The notes below the pieces were generated by a model. That model was given only the letters and a program-made list of their open reading frames with translations, was not told the DNA's origin and did not search any database. This document shows positions 1-10,124 of a stretch of DNA of 45,974 nucleotides, piece by piece. How positions within the stretch are numbered: the stretch's first letter is position 1; every line of letters begins with the position of its first letter. A program made the position numbers and the translations under genes. The stretch comes from Flavobacteriaceae bacterium (GTDB taxonomy: Bacteria; Bacteroidota; Bacteroidia; Flavobacteriales; Flavobacteriaceae): positions 1-45,974 of the forward strand of contig JAIPBH010000017.1 in the NCBI GenBank assembly GCA_021739635.1, in the 5' to 3' direction.

Positions 1-48
1 TTAACTAAAAATTAAAACCCTCAACTTTTTAGGTTGAGGGTTCGAGTG
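1..48. repeat. Direct repeat, copy 1 (terminator duplicate)
   Basis: This 48-bp stretch is identical to 113-160. It contains the inverted repeat AACCCTCAAC / GTTGAGGGTT with a 7-nt loop and, read on the minus strand, a T-rich tail. It looks like a second copy of the terminator that follows the tRNA gene. The window begins exactly at the repeat, so its full extent to the left is unknown. Confidence 0.85.
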
Positions 49-112
49 AACGGGATAGACCTGACTTCAAATCAAATATTGGAGTTTTTTAAAAAATTAA
101 ACTTGAAAATTC

Positions 113-154
113 TTAACTAAAAATTAAAACCCTCAACTTTTTAGGTTGAGGGTT
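113..154 (-). terminator. Intrinsic terminator of tRNA-Arg
   Basis: Read on the minus strand: AACCCTCAAC, loop CTAAAAA, GTTGAGGGTT followed by TTAATTTTTAG. A 10-bp stem with three G-C pairs on each side and a U-rich tail directly downstream of the tRNA is a standard Rho-independent terminator. Confidence 0.75.
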
Positions 155-160
155 CGAGTG
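113..160. repeat. Direct repeat, copy 2, abutting the tRNA 3' end
   Basis: Exact second copy of the sequence at 1-48. Its right end includes the last base of the tRNA acceptor stem and the discriminator base, so the duplicated block starts inside the tRNA gene on the minus strand. The 64 bp between the copies are not a repeat of either. Confidence 0.85.
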
Positions 161-230
161 ACTCCACCAGGATTCGAACCTGAATCTAAAGTTTAGGAAA
201 CTTTTGTTCTATCCCTTGAACTATGGAGCC
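159..230 (-). tRNA. tRNA-Arg (anticodon CCU)
   Basis: The minus strand folds into a full cloverleaf. The acceptor stem is GGCTCCA paired with TGGAGTC (one G-T pair). The D stem is GTTC/GAAC, the anticodon stem is AAAGT/ACTTT with loop TTCCTAA, and the T stem is TCAGG/CCTGG with loop TTCGAAT. The anticodon CCT reads AGG, giving arginine. The 3' CCA is not encoded; the discriminator base is A. The gene lies 14 bp downstream of the GH97 stop codon on the same strand and is followed at once by a hairpin terminator. It could be read from its own promoter or by read-through from the upstream gene. Confidence 0.95.
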
Positions 231-244
231 TAAGTTGTATAACC

Positions 245-2389
<2,145 letters not shown>

Positions 2390-2433
2390 TTACATTCAAT
2401 AGAAAAACAAGTTATATATAATGTAAAAGTAAG

Positions 2434-2458
2434 GTGATTTGAACAATTAAAAAATCAC
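2434..2458 (-). terminator. Possible terminator of the ArsC-like gene
   Basis: GTGATTT / AAATCAC, 7 bp with an 11-nt loop, begins 2 bp past the stop codon of the minus-strand gene. The tail TTACTTTT is only moderately T-rich, so the call is weak. Confidence 0.4.
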
Positions 2459-2460
2459 TT

Positions 2461-2820
2461 TTAAGGATTATTATGAACAGCCATTTTTGCGTTTTCAACC
2501 ACTTGTTTAGAGTTCCCTATAAAAATGACATCATTTACTATGACTACCGGGCGACTTAAAAAGGTATAATGTTCAAGGATGTATTGTTTGTAATCGCGTT
2601 CTGTTAAGGTTTGATTTTTTAAATCCATTTCTTTATAAAGTTTAGATTTTTTACTAAATAAAGCCTCATAATTTCCTGCAAGAGTTTTCATGTGCTCTAA
2701 TTGTTTTACAGTGATGCCTTCTGTTTTAATGTCTTGCAATATAAAATCTGAAGGCAGATTCAGGTCTTTTAAAATTCTTATGCAGGTACTACAAGTTTTT
2801 AAATAATATACTTTTTTCAT
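2461..2820 (-). CDS. ArsC/Spx-family thioredoxin-fold protein
   Basis: A 119-aa protein of the arsenate reductase (ArsC)/Spx fold. The N-terminus has the CxxC pair C10-S-T-C13 in the usual place after the first beta strand, and the C-terminal half has the family pattern around 'SRPVVIVND' (an Arg-Pro before a beta strand). Length is typical of the family. I start it at the ATG at 2820 (MKKVYYL), because ten extra residues upstream give no domain and the family begins here. The family includes true arsenate reductases, Spx-type regulators and uncharacterised reductases; no arsenic genes are nearby, so arsenate reduction is not supported. It is divergent from the DinB-family gene with 77 bp between the starts. 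Confidence 0.82.
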   Translation of the reverse strand: MKKVYYLKTCSTCIRILKDLNLPSDFILQDIKTEGITVKQLEHMKTLAGNYEALFSKKSKLYKEMDLKNQTLTERDYKQYILEHYTFLSRPVVIVNDVIFIGNSKQVVENAKMAVHNNP

Positions 2821-2897
2821 TCGTTTAATTTTAATAAAAATACAGAACAAAATAAGAGAATTATAGCATTTAAAGTATATTTATCAAAAAAAACAAT

Positions 2898-3356
2898 ATG
2901 CATTTTACTTTAGAAGTACTTACCAATACAAGAAAATTTTTTATTAAATTTTTAGAAAAAACAACTCTTGAAGATTTAAATACAATACCTCAAGGATATA
3001 ATAATAACATGATTTGGAATATTGGGCACATTTTGGTTACACAACAATTATTAGCTTATAAACTTTCTGGATTACCAATGATGATTAGTGAAACACTCAT
3101 TTCTAAATATATGAAAGAAACAAAGCCTAATGGGTTTGTGTCTCAAAATGAAGTTGATGAAATTAAAAGCTTATTACTTTCAACTATTGAAAAAACCAAA
3201 GAAGATTTTAAAAATAATCTATTTACCAATTTTAAAGAATACACCGTTTCAACAACGGGTAATACGTTGACTAACATTGATGAAGCCTTTCAGTTTATAT
3301 TATTTCATGAAGGTATTCATTTAGGATATGTTATGGCTTTATCTAGAGCTATCTAA
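2898..3356 (+). CDS. DinB-family (DinB_2-like) protein
   Basis: A 152-aa protein with the four-helix-bundle pattern of the DinB/YfiT superfamily. The expected metal triad is visible: H44 in NIGHI, and H137 and H141 in FHEGIHLG near the C-terminus. Members are putative metal-dependent hydrolases or thiol transferases; the reaction here is unknown. Despite the name, it is unrelated to DNA polymerase IV. Its last 18 bp overlap the 3' end of the convergent lipoprotein gene at 3339. Confidence 0.85.
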   Translation: MHFTLEVLTNTRKFFIKFLEKTTLEDLNTIPQGYNNNMIWNIGHILVTQQLLAYKLSGLPMMISETLISKYMKETKPNGFVSQNEVDEIKSLLLSTIEKTKEDFKNNLFTNFKEYTVSTTGNTLTNIDEAFQFILFHEGIHLGYVMALSRAI

Positions 3357-4061
3357 AACTAAAACAGAATCTATTTCTTCATATGGAATCGTAAATTCAA
3401 TAGTTCCAGTTGAGTAAGGAGCAATTTCATAAACGTTATAAAGCAAAATAAGACCATCTTCACTATAACCAATATTTGCAGGAAGCACAAAATTATCTGG
3501 TTCAAAAAGGGTGTTTTTGTCTTCTACAGTATTGTCAAAATAGGTTTTAGCAATACTTTTAAAAGAATCTAAATTATTAAATAAGTTTTTGTTTTCAACA
3601 GGTTTTCCTGTAATGGCATTAAAATTTAAAAAAGCAATTTGTAAAATGCCATGAGCACCACCTGTGTTTAGGTATGAACTTAATGAAATGCTTATCACTT
3701 GTTCAGATTGAAACATAACTTCTCCATCAATTTGTGCTTCCCAAGGCAGCGTACTTTCAGGAAAATTAGAAATAAAAGAGTTGTATTCATTATTAAAAGT
3801 GGTAATACTTTCTTCTACAGATTTTGAAGTATTTGAGTCAGCATCGCCAATGATTAATTGGCTTATTAAGAAATTAGTTATTTCAGTATTTATATTGTTT
3901 GAGATTTCATCATCACCAAAAGCTTTAGGAATATTAATTTCAACCAAAGAATTGTTATCTGTAGTAATATTAACTTCAGAAAATAATAATTCTGAGTCTT
4001 CTTTACATGCTAAAAAGAAAAGTAAAAAGCCTACCAAAAAAAAATATTTGTTGTTTGTCAT
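3339..4061 (-). CDS. RsiV-like (DUF4163/DUF3298) lipoprotein
   Basis: A 240-aa predicted lipoprotein. The start at 4061 puts MTNNKYFF before a hydrophobic stretch ending in the lipobox FLAC (Cys at about residue 19). The middle, with 'EISNNINTEITNFL', fits the DUF4163 pattern, and the second half with 'GGAHG', 'FNAITGKPV' and a final 'APYSTGTIEFTIPYEEI' fits DUF3298. This pair of domains is found in the extracytoplasmic part of the RsiV anti-sigma factor and in many stand-alone envelope proteins. No sigma factor is adjacent, so a regulatory role is not supported. An upstream in-frame ATG at 4109 would spoil the signal peptide. Confidence 0.8.
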   Translation of the reverse strand: MTNNKYFFLVGFLLFFLACKEDSELLFSEVNITTDNNSLVEINIPKAFGDDEISNNINTEITNFLISQLIIGDADSNTSKSVEESITTFNNEYNSFISNFPESTLPWEAQIDGEVMFQSEQVISISLSSYLNTGGAHGILQIAFLNFNAITGKPVENKNLFNNLDSFKSIAKTYFDNTVEDKNTLFEPDNFVLPANIGYSEDGLILLYNVYEIAPYSTGTIEFTIPYEEIDSVLVLDSSR

Positions 4062-4146
4062 GAGGAATGTTTTAAGACTCCTAAAGGTAGTTATAGCAAT
4101 TGAATACAACCAATTAAAACCACTATTTGTGTAAAACCATCAGGTA

Positions 4147-4288
4147 ATGAAATTAAAAACAAAACCATTCATGGTGGTCAAGAGCATACCACGAGTTAGC
4201 TTTCTAAAAGAAGCATGTGGGAAAAAAAGAAATAGTTGATTCTTTAACTAGATTAAGTGTTGGTATTGAGGATTTAATCAGGCTTTAA
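4147..4288 (+). pseudogene. Remnant of a cystathionine gamma-synthase-type gene
   Basis: About 140 bp keep both ends of a Cys/Met-metabolism PLP enzyme. The ATG at 4147 opens a frame that, after restoring one A in an A-run near 4164, reads MKLKTKTIHGGQE, the typical N-terminus of flavobacterial cystathionine gamma-synthases. Further on, with two more small frame corrections, the sequence reads TTS-S-FLKEACGKKEIVDSL and then TRLSVGIED-LIRL stop, matching the family C-terminus (THASIPKE...GIVDSLIRLSVGIED). The roughly 1 kb between the two ends, including the PLP lysine, is missing. The remnant ends 2 bp from the neighbouring gene's stop. Three frame lesions plus the deletion mean it cannot encode an enzyme. 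Confidence 0.8.
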
Positions 4289-4289
4289 A

Positions 4290-5120
4290 TTAATTTAAAT
4301 AATAAATATAACCAACGTTAAGCCATACCAGCCAATCGTTGTTTTTATTGTAATCTCTCCAGTTGTGATTTAATCCATCAACCCAATCGTTAAAATAATA
4401 TTGCCATCTTAAGTCTAACATTAAATCAGAAAGCTTAGTAAGTTTGTATCTAACCCCTACACTTGCTACAGTAGACCAAGTACTCCCACCTTTTTCACTA
4501 ATAGGGTAAGTGTCTACACCAGGGGTATAGTTTTCAAACCAATAAGAATAAAAATTTGATTGGTCATAAATATCTCCAATTGCATTAGTATTTGGATTAG
4601 CAAATGTAGTACTAACTTTAGGGTTAAAAGAAGTATAATGAACCCCCAAACTTACGTAGGGAGCAATTCTATAAGCAAAACTTTGAAAATCACGAATACT
4701 TAAAGGGAAAAACTCTATTTGAGTTCCTATATCAAAATTCTCAGCAACGCCTTTGTGTGCTCTAAGTTGATCTGCCTCAACACTTATGTGGCTAGGTTTA
4801 ACCCATTCACCATGATGATCAAGATTGGTTTTGTTATACGAAATCTCATTTCTTAATTTAAAATGATCATTAAAATAGGTGTCCGTTGTGTAACAATTAC
4901 AGTCTGCCCTATATGTAAAATTGATATAATGAACAATACCTACTCCAAAACCAGAGTTTCCAAAATTTGTTTCAACTTCATTTCTACTGCCAAAATCTGA
5001 ACGAAACTCTACAGGACCAGCCACTACACCTATTTCATGCGAAAAACCTAATTGAGAATATGCTGTTTGAGTTATAACAAACATACAAAAAGCAAAAGCT
5101 AAATATTTCAAGTTAAGCAT
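4290..5120 (-). CDS. Exported outer-membrane-type protein (flavobacterial)
   Basis: A 276-aa protein. The start chosen at 5120 gives MLNLKYLAFAFCMFVITQTAYSQ, a clean signal peptide; the longer frame to 5183 would place 21 odd residues before it. The mature protein opens with 'LGFSHEIGVVAGPVEF' and continues with alternating hydrophobic and polar strands rich in Tyr and Trp, ending in an aromatic-rich strand (LNVGYIYYLN), as in small outer-membrane beta-barrels. From memory the opening resembles a flavobacterial family named THC0290_0291 in databases; I could not verify this. Function unknown. A CxC pair occurs in 'DCNCY'. Confidence 0.75.
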   Translation of the reverse strand: MLNLKYLAFAFCMFVITQTAYSQLGFSHEIGVVAGPVEFRSDFGSRNEVETNFGNSGFGVGIVHYINFTYRADCNCYTTDTYFNDHFKLRNEISYNKTNLDHHGEWVKPSHISVEADQLRAHKGVAENFDIGTQIEFFPLSIRDFQSFAYRIAPYVSLGVHYTSFNPKVSTTFANPNTNAIGDIYDQSNFYSYWFENYTPGVDTYPISEKGGSTWSTVASVGVRYKLTKLSDLMLDLRWQYYFNDWVDGLNHNWRDYNKNNDWLVWLNVGYIYYLN

Positions 5121-5183
5121 AATAAGGGTTGTTTTTTGGAGGCATTTACCAGACAAATATATAAAAACTGAGTTAAGAAACAA

Positions 5184-5455
5184 AGATTAAAAAAAATGCA
5201 CCCGTTTTTAAAAAAACTTATGTTGCGAAATTTTAAAAAAAACGGCAAAATTTTTAAATACATGGTGTTTTTGTTTAATATAATCTATAAATTGGTAACA
5301 CCATTTATATAGAATAAAACGATATTAAAATATTTTTAGTCTTTATGTGGTAAAAATAGTAACAAATCTAAGTTTTTAAAAGCTTTAGATGAAGTATAAG
5401 ATAGTATGTTAGCTTAAATTTTTCAAGGCTAGATATCTTTAAACTGAAATATAAA
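5184..5455. other. Intergenic region before the PPDK-like gene
   Basis: About 270 bp, very AT-rich, between divergent genes. It holds one inverted repeat, ATGGTGTT at 5262-5269 and AACACCAT at 5297-5304, with a 27-nt loop. TATCTTTA near 5434 is one mismatch from the TAnnTTTG -7 consensus and suits transcription of the plus-strand gene. No other gene seen. Confidence 0.5.
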
Positions 5456-8400
5456 ATGCATAAAAAACCATTACCTGATTTAAGAAACTACGAATTTGAA
5501 GAAGTTGCATTTGGTGAATTAATGCAAAACAGAATTAATAAAATTCTTATAGTTTGCTCTAACTATGATTATTACATGTTAGAAGAAGATGGCCGAATAG
5601 ATGAGCGAATTTTTAATGAATATACAGATTTAAATTTAAGATATCCACCAAGTTTTGTTCATGCGAACTCTGCAAAAAGAGCCATAAAATTAATGGCCGA
5701 AGTCAAAATTGATTTAGTTATTACCTGGCTTGATATTGGAAATTATAACGCTTTTGAAACTTCAAAAGAAATAAAAGAGGCTTTTCCAGAGGTTCCTATT
5801 GCTGCTTTAAGTTTTTACTCTTCAGAATTAAGAAATAAATTAGAAAAAAGCAATAAGGGTATTATTGATTTTGTGTTTCATTGGAATGGAAATGTTGATA
5901 TTTTTCTAGCTATTATAAAATTAACAGAAGATAGAATGAACGCCAAAAGAGATATAAATCAAATTGGTGTAAAAGCAATCTTAATGGTAGAAGATTCTTT
6001 AAAATTTTATTCAAGATATTTACCAATTATCTATAAAATTCTTTTAAAACAAACCCATGCTTTTATGTCAGAAGGGCTAAACGAGCATAGAAGCATGATG
6101 CTTATGAGAGGACGCCCAAAAATGCTTTTGGCTACCACTTATGAAGAAGGTTTAGAACTTTTTGAAAAATATAAAAGCAATTTATTAGGAGTCATTTCAG
6201 ATGTTAATTATTTTAAAGACGGAAAAAGAGATCCTGAAGCGGGTTTTGAATTTTTAAAATATGTACGAAGCGCTCAACGGTATTTCCCTTTTTTAATTCA
6301 ATCATCAGATAGTAATAATGAACAGAAAACCCTTGAATTAAAAGGGAAATTTTTATACAAACACTCAGAAACTTTAGGGACAGATTTAAAAAACTACATC
6401 ACTAAATATTTTTCATTTGGTGATTTTGAGTTTTGGGATCCACAACAAATGAAAGTTTTAGAGGTTGTAAAAAATTTAAGCGAATTTCAAAAAGCATTAA
6501 AAACGGTTACTCAAGAATCTATTGCCTATCATGCAAAACGTAGTGAATACTCAAAATGGTTAAAATCAAGAGCCTTATTTCCATTAGCAAATCTGTTTAG
6601 TAACGTAGAGTATGACGATTTTGAAGATGTAGAACAAATTAGGGAATTCTTAATTGAAGCTATAAGGGTTTATAGTATTTATAGGTCTAGAGGTGTTATT
6701 GTAAAATTTGATAAAGATAAATACGATGAGTACTTAGGATTTGCTAGAATAGGTGAAGGGTCACTTGGAGGTAAAGGTCGTGGATTAGCTTTTATAGATT
6801 CGTTTTTAAAACGACATAAACTTTTTAGAAAATATGAAGATGTTTATATTTCTATTCCTAGAACAGTTGTTATAAGTACTGAAGTCTTTGATGAATTTAT
6901 TGAGCAACACGATTTAATTAGATTTGCAGCAAATTCAAACAATGATGAAGAAATATTAAATAAATTTATTTCAAAACCCTTGCCTCAATGGGTTTTAGAT
7001 GATGTTCAAGTATTTTTAAATATTGTTAAAAGACCCATAGCGGTTCGCTCTTCAAGTGTTTTAGAAGATTCACATTTTCAGCCTTTTGCTGGAGTATTTG
7101 CAACTTACATGATTCCAAATACAAACAATGGCGACATGCTTGAAATGATATCTAATGCTATTAAATCTGTTATGGCGTCAGCTTTTTTTCAAGCAAGTAA
7201 AGCCTATTTAAAAGCAACGGCACATACTATAGAAGAAGATAAAATGGCAGTCATTCTTCAGGAATTAACGGGTAAGCAATATGATGATATTTATTATCCA
7301 AATATTTCGGGAGTTGCCAGATCTATCAATTTTTATCCTATAGGAAATGAAAAGCCAAATGAAGGTATTGCAAATATTGCTTTAGGTTTGGGTGAAATAA
7401 TTGTAGGTGGTGGCCATAGTTTACGTTTTTCACCGTATCATCCTAAAAAGGTCCTACAATTATCATCACCAGATTCTACTCAACGTGATACACAACAGTA
7501 TTTTTACGGTTTAGATTTAGACCCTAAAAGCTATAAAGTTTCCACCAGTGAGTCTATTAATAAAAAGAAGGTAACCATGAGGCAAGCTAAAGACCATCCT
7601 TCTTTAAAATTTGTTGCATCAACCTACGATTTGCAAAATAATGTTATTAGACCAGGTGTTTTACATGATGGAATACGAGTACTAACTTTTGATAATATTT
7701 TAAAGTATGACACCTTTCCATTGCCCGAAATTTTAAAAGATTTATTGCACATAGGTCAACGTGAAATGCGAAATCCTATTGAAATAGAGTTTGCAATAAA
7801 TCTAGATGTTCCCAAAGGAAGACCTAGAATATTTAGTTTTTTACAAATAAGACCTATAATAGAAAGTGTTGTTACCAATAATGAATTGCCTAAAAATTTT
7901 AATATTGAAGACACCATTATTTATTCAGAATCTGCTTTAGGAAATGGCACTTATGACTATATAAAGAATTTTGTTTATGTAAAACCAGAAACATTTAACC
8001 CAGCAAATACAAGACAAATAGCTTCAGCAGTAGAGAAAATAAATAAAAAGTTTTCAGAACAAGACGAACAATATGTTTTAGTAGGCCCAGGACGATGGGG
8101 TTCAAGCGATCCGTGGTTAGGCATTCCTGTAATTTGGCCACAAATTTCTTCTGCAAAAATAATAGTTGAGGCTGGCTTAAATGATTTTAGAATTGACCCT
8201 AGTCAAGGAACCCATTTTTTTCAAAATTTAACCTCATTTAAAGTGGGATATTTTACTATTAATCCTTTTATGAATGACGGCTTTTTTGATTTAGATTATT
8301 TAAATAAGCAAGAGGCCTGTTATGAAGATGAATACTTAAGGCATATTTGCTTTAATAACCCATTAACCATTATTATTGAAGGAAAAAGTAATAAAGCAGC

Positions 8401-8488
8401 CATTTATAAACCAGGATTAAAAATTAATAGACATCATGAATCATTAGAAAATTCAATTAATGATTTGCCTCCTGAAGGGTTCATGTAG
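5456..8488 (+). CDS. Two-receiver / PPDK N-domain (ATP-grasp) protein
   Basis: A 1010-aa cytoplasmic protein. Residues about 27-160 look like a degenerate receiver domain. Residues about 172-320 look like a second receiver with D180 (MVEDS), acceptor-like D249 (VISDVN), a QSS switch and K302. From about 425 the pyruvate-phosphate-dikinase N-terminal ATP-binding domain follows: GGKGRG at 439-444, PIAVRSSSVLEDS at 527-539 and the QPFAGVF loop after it. The phosphohistidine swivelling motif (GGxTSHAAI) and the PEP/pyruvate barrel of true PEP synthase are absent; the last 150 residues instead carry 'GPGRWGSSDPWLG' and 'DPSQGTHFFQN'. Databases usually call such proteins PEP/pyruvate-binding; the reaction is unknown. 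It is transcribed alone. Confidence 0.8.
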   Translation: MHKKPLPDLRNYEFEEVAFGELMQNRINKILIVCSNYDYYMLEEDGRIDERIFNEYTDLNLRYPPSFVHANSAKRAIKLMAEVKIDLVITWLDIGNYNAFETSKEIKEAFPEVPIAALSFYSSELRNKLEKSNKGIIDFVFHWNGNVDIFLAIIKLTEDRMNAKRDINQIGVKAILMVEDSLKFYSRYLPIIYKILLKQTHAFMSEGLNEHRSMMLMRGRPKMLLATTYEEGLELFEKYKSNLLGVISDVNYFKDGKRDPEAGFEFLKYVRSAQRYFPFLIQSSDSNNEQKTLELKGKFLYKHSETLGTDLKNYITKYFSFGDFEFWDPQQMKVLEVVKNLSEFQKALKTVTQESIAYHAKRSEYSKWLKSRALFPLANLFSNVEYDDFEDVEQIREFLIEAIRVYSIYRSRGVIVKFDKDKYDEYLGFARIGEGSLGGKGRGLAFIDSFLKRHKLFRKYEDVYISIPRTVVISTEVFDEFIEQHDLIRFAANSNNDEEILNKFISKPLPQWVLDDVQVFLNIVKRPIAVRSSSVLEDSHFQPFAGVFATYMIPNTNNGDMLEMISNAIKSVMASAFFQASKAYLKATAHTIEEDKMAVILQELTGKQYDDIYYPNISGVARSINFYPIGNEKPNEGIANIALGLGEIIVGGGHSLRFSPYHPKKVLQLSSPDSTQRDTQQYFYGLDLDPKSYKVSTSESINKKKVTMRQAKDHPSLKFVASTYDLQNNVIRPGVLHDGIRVLTFDNILKYDTFPLPEILKDLLHIGQREMRNPIEIEFAINLDVPKGRPRIFSFLQIRPIIESVVTNNELPKNFNIEDTIIYSESALGNGTYDYIKNFVYVKPETFNPANTRQIASAVEKINKKFSEQDEQYVLVGPGRWGSSDPWLGIPVIWPQISSAKIIVEAGLNDFRIDPSQGTHFFQNLTSFKVGYFTINPFMNDGFFDLDYLNKQEACYEDEYLRHICFNNPLTIIIEGKSNKAAIYKPGLKINRHHESLENSINDLPPEGFM

Positions 8489-8666
8489 TTTCATCAAATT
8501 ATAAACAATTAAACGCATATATTTTTAAAATCTGTAAAAAGCTATAACCAGAAAATTACCACCTAATTTATTGAATTAACAAAAAATACGGATATAAATT
8601 ATGAATTATTGAATTTAATATTGGTATTTTTGCAGTAAATTTTAAACACTTTTATATTTAAAGATT
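8489..8666 (+). promoter_or_regulatory. Leader and promoter region of gdhA
   Basis: TATTTTTG at 8625-8632 matches the Bacteroidota -7 consensus TAnnTTTG and lies 34 bp before the gdhA ATG. No convincing -33 TTG is found at the usual spacing, and no terminator is visible for the upstream gene. Confidence 0.5.
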
Positions 8667-10004
8667 ATGAATGTAAAAAACATTTTAACAAACCTAGAAA
8701 CCAAGCACCCGGGTGAAAAGGAATACTTACAAGCAGTACATGAAGTATTGGAATCCATTGAAAGTATTTATAACGAAAATCCACAATATGAATCAGCTAA
8801 AATCATTGAACGTTTAGTTGAACCAGATCGTATATTAACCTTTAGAGTTTCTTGGGTAGATGATGAAGGTCAAGTTCATGTTAACTTAGGATACAGAATA
8901 CAATTTAACAACGCTATTGGCCCTTATAAAGGAGGTATTAGATTACATCCTAGTGTAAATTTAAGTATTTTAAAATTTTTAGGTTTTGAACAAACTTTTA
9001 AAAATGCACTAACAACTTTACCTTTAGGCGGAGCCAAAGGTGGTTCAGATTTTAACCCAAAAGGTAAATCTGATGCCGAAATTATGCGTTTCTGTCAAGC
9101 TTTTATGCTTGAGTTATGGCGTGTTATTGGTCCAAATACAGATGTCCCAGCAGGCGATATTGGTACAGGCGGAAGAGAAATAGGCTATATGTATGGCATG
9201 TATAAAAAACTTCAAGTAGAAAACACTGGTGTATTTACGGGCAAAGGACTTAATTGGGGAGGTAGTTTGGTTAGACCCGAAGCTACAGGTTTTGGAGCTA
9301 CCTATTTTACTAGTGAAATGTTAGCATCTAATAATGATTCATTTCAAGGTAAAATAGTAACAGTTTCTGGGTTTGGTAATGTAGCTTGGGGAGTTGCTCT
9401 TAAAGTAACAGAATTAGGAGGAAAAGTGGTTACCATTTCTGGACCAGATGGCTATATTTATGATGAAAAAGGATTAAATGCTGATAAAATTGACTATTTA
9501 TTAGCGCTTAGAGCTTCTAATAATGATATTGTTTCTCCATATGCCGATGAGTTTCCTGAAGCTAAATTTATTGCAGGTAAAAAGCCTTGGGAAGTAAAAT
9601 GTGATATCGCTATGCCAAGTGCTACTCAAAATGAATTAAACGGAGAAGATGCAGCAAAATTAATTGCTAATGGTGTTAAATATGTTGCTGAAGTTTCTAA
9701 TATGGGATGTACTCCAGAAGCTATTGAAGCATTACACAATGCTAAAATTCCTTTCGGACCAGGAAAAGCAGTAAATGCTGGTGGCGTTGGTGTTTCTGGA
9801 TTAGAAATGTCACAAAATGCCATGAAACTAAATTGGACAACTGAAGAAGTAGATGCGAAACTACATCAAATGATGTCATCAATTCATTCTGCATGTATTA
9901 AATTTGGTACTGAAGATGATGGATATATAAACTATGCAAAAGGGGCTAATATTGCCGGTTTTATTAAAGTGGCAGATGCTATGTTAGACCAAGGTATTGT
10001 TTAA
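8667..10004 (+). CDS. gdhA: NADP-type glutamate dehydrogenase
   Basis: Hexameric glutamate dehydrogenase of 445 aa (E. coli GdhA is 447), which interconverts 2-oxoglutarate plus ammonium and glutamate in the cytoplasm. The substrate-site block PLGGAKGGSDFNPKGKSD carries the catalytic lysine, followed by GPNTDVPAGDIGTGGREIGYMYG. The dinucleotide fold follows with VSGFGNVAWG. Length and the small-type GDH motif order favour the NADP-dependent anabolic form, but coenzyme preference is inferred. It is monocistronic, with its own -7 element upstream and a strong terminator downstream. Confidence 0.96.
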   Translation: MNVKNILTNLETKHPGEKEYLQAVHEVLESIESIYNENPQYESAKIIERLVEPDRILTFRVSWVDDEGQVHVNLGYRIQFNNAIGPYKGGIRLHPSVNLSILKFLGFEQTFKNALTTLPLGGAKGGSDFNPKGKSDAEIMRFCQAFMLELWRVIGPNTDVPAGDIGTGGREIGYMYGMYKKLQVENTGVFTGKGLNWGGSLVRPEATGFGATYFTSEMLASNNDSFQGKIVTVSGFGNVAWGVALKVTELGGKVVTISGPDGYIYDEKGLNADKIDYLLALRASNNDIVSPYADEFPEAKFIAGKKPWEVKCDIAMPSATQNELNGEDAAKLIANGVKYVAEVSNMGCTPEAIEALHNAKIPFGPGKAVNAGGVGVSGLEMSQNAMKLNWTTEEVDAKLHQMMSSIHSACIKFGTEDDGYINYAKGANIAGFIKVADAMLDQGIV

Positions 10005-10024
10005 TAAATAAAATTTTAATAGTT

Positions 10025-10060
10025 AAAAAAGCTTTCTTTTATGGAAGCTTTTTTGTTTTT
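10025..10060 (+). terminator. Terminator of gdhA
   Basis: AAAAAAGCTT / AAGCTTTTTT forms a stem with a short loop, followed by TGTTTTT, about 20 bp past the gdhA stop. Confidence 0.85.
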
Positions 10061-10098
10061 ATTTATATCATTTTGAAGTAAAACTCGTTAGATATAAA

Positions 10099-10106
10099 TA
10101 TATTTG
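10099..10106 (+). promoter_or_regulatory. -7 element of porZ-recO
   Basis: TATATTTG fits TAnnTTTG exactly. A TTG at 10073-10075 is a possible -33 element, though the 23-bp spacer is slightly long. A start site about 6 nt downstream would leave only about 12 nt of leader before the ATG at 10125. Confidence 0.5.
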
Positions 10107-10124
10107 AAAGTTATAATGCAAACT

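Noticed and set aside
1-160. Two identical 48-bp repeats as a CRISPR array
   Set aside because: Only two copies, the spacer has no further repeats, and each copy is an obvious terminator hairpin tied to a tRNA gene.
2461-2820. Arsenate reductase of an ars operon
   Set aside because: No arsenic transporter, ArsR or ArsM is nearby; only the thioredoxin-like fold and CxxC are supported.
2898-3356. DinB as DNA polymerase IV
   Set aside because: It is the unrelated DinB/YfiT metal-binding helical family; the real Y-family polymerase is UmuC at 23636.
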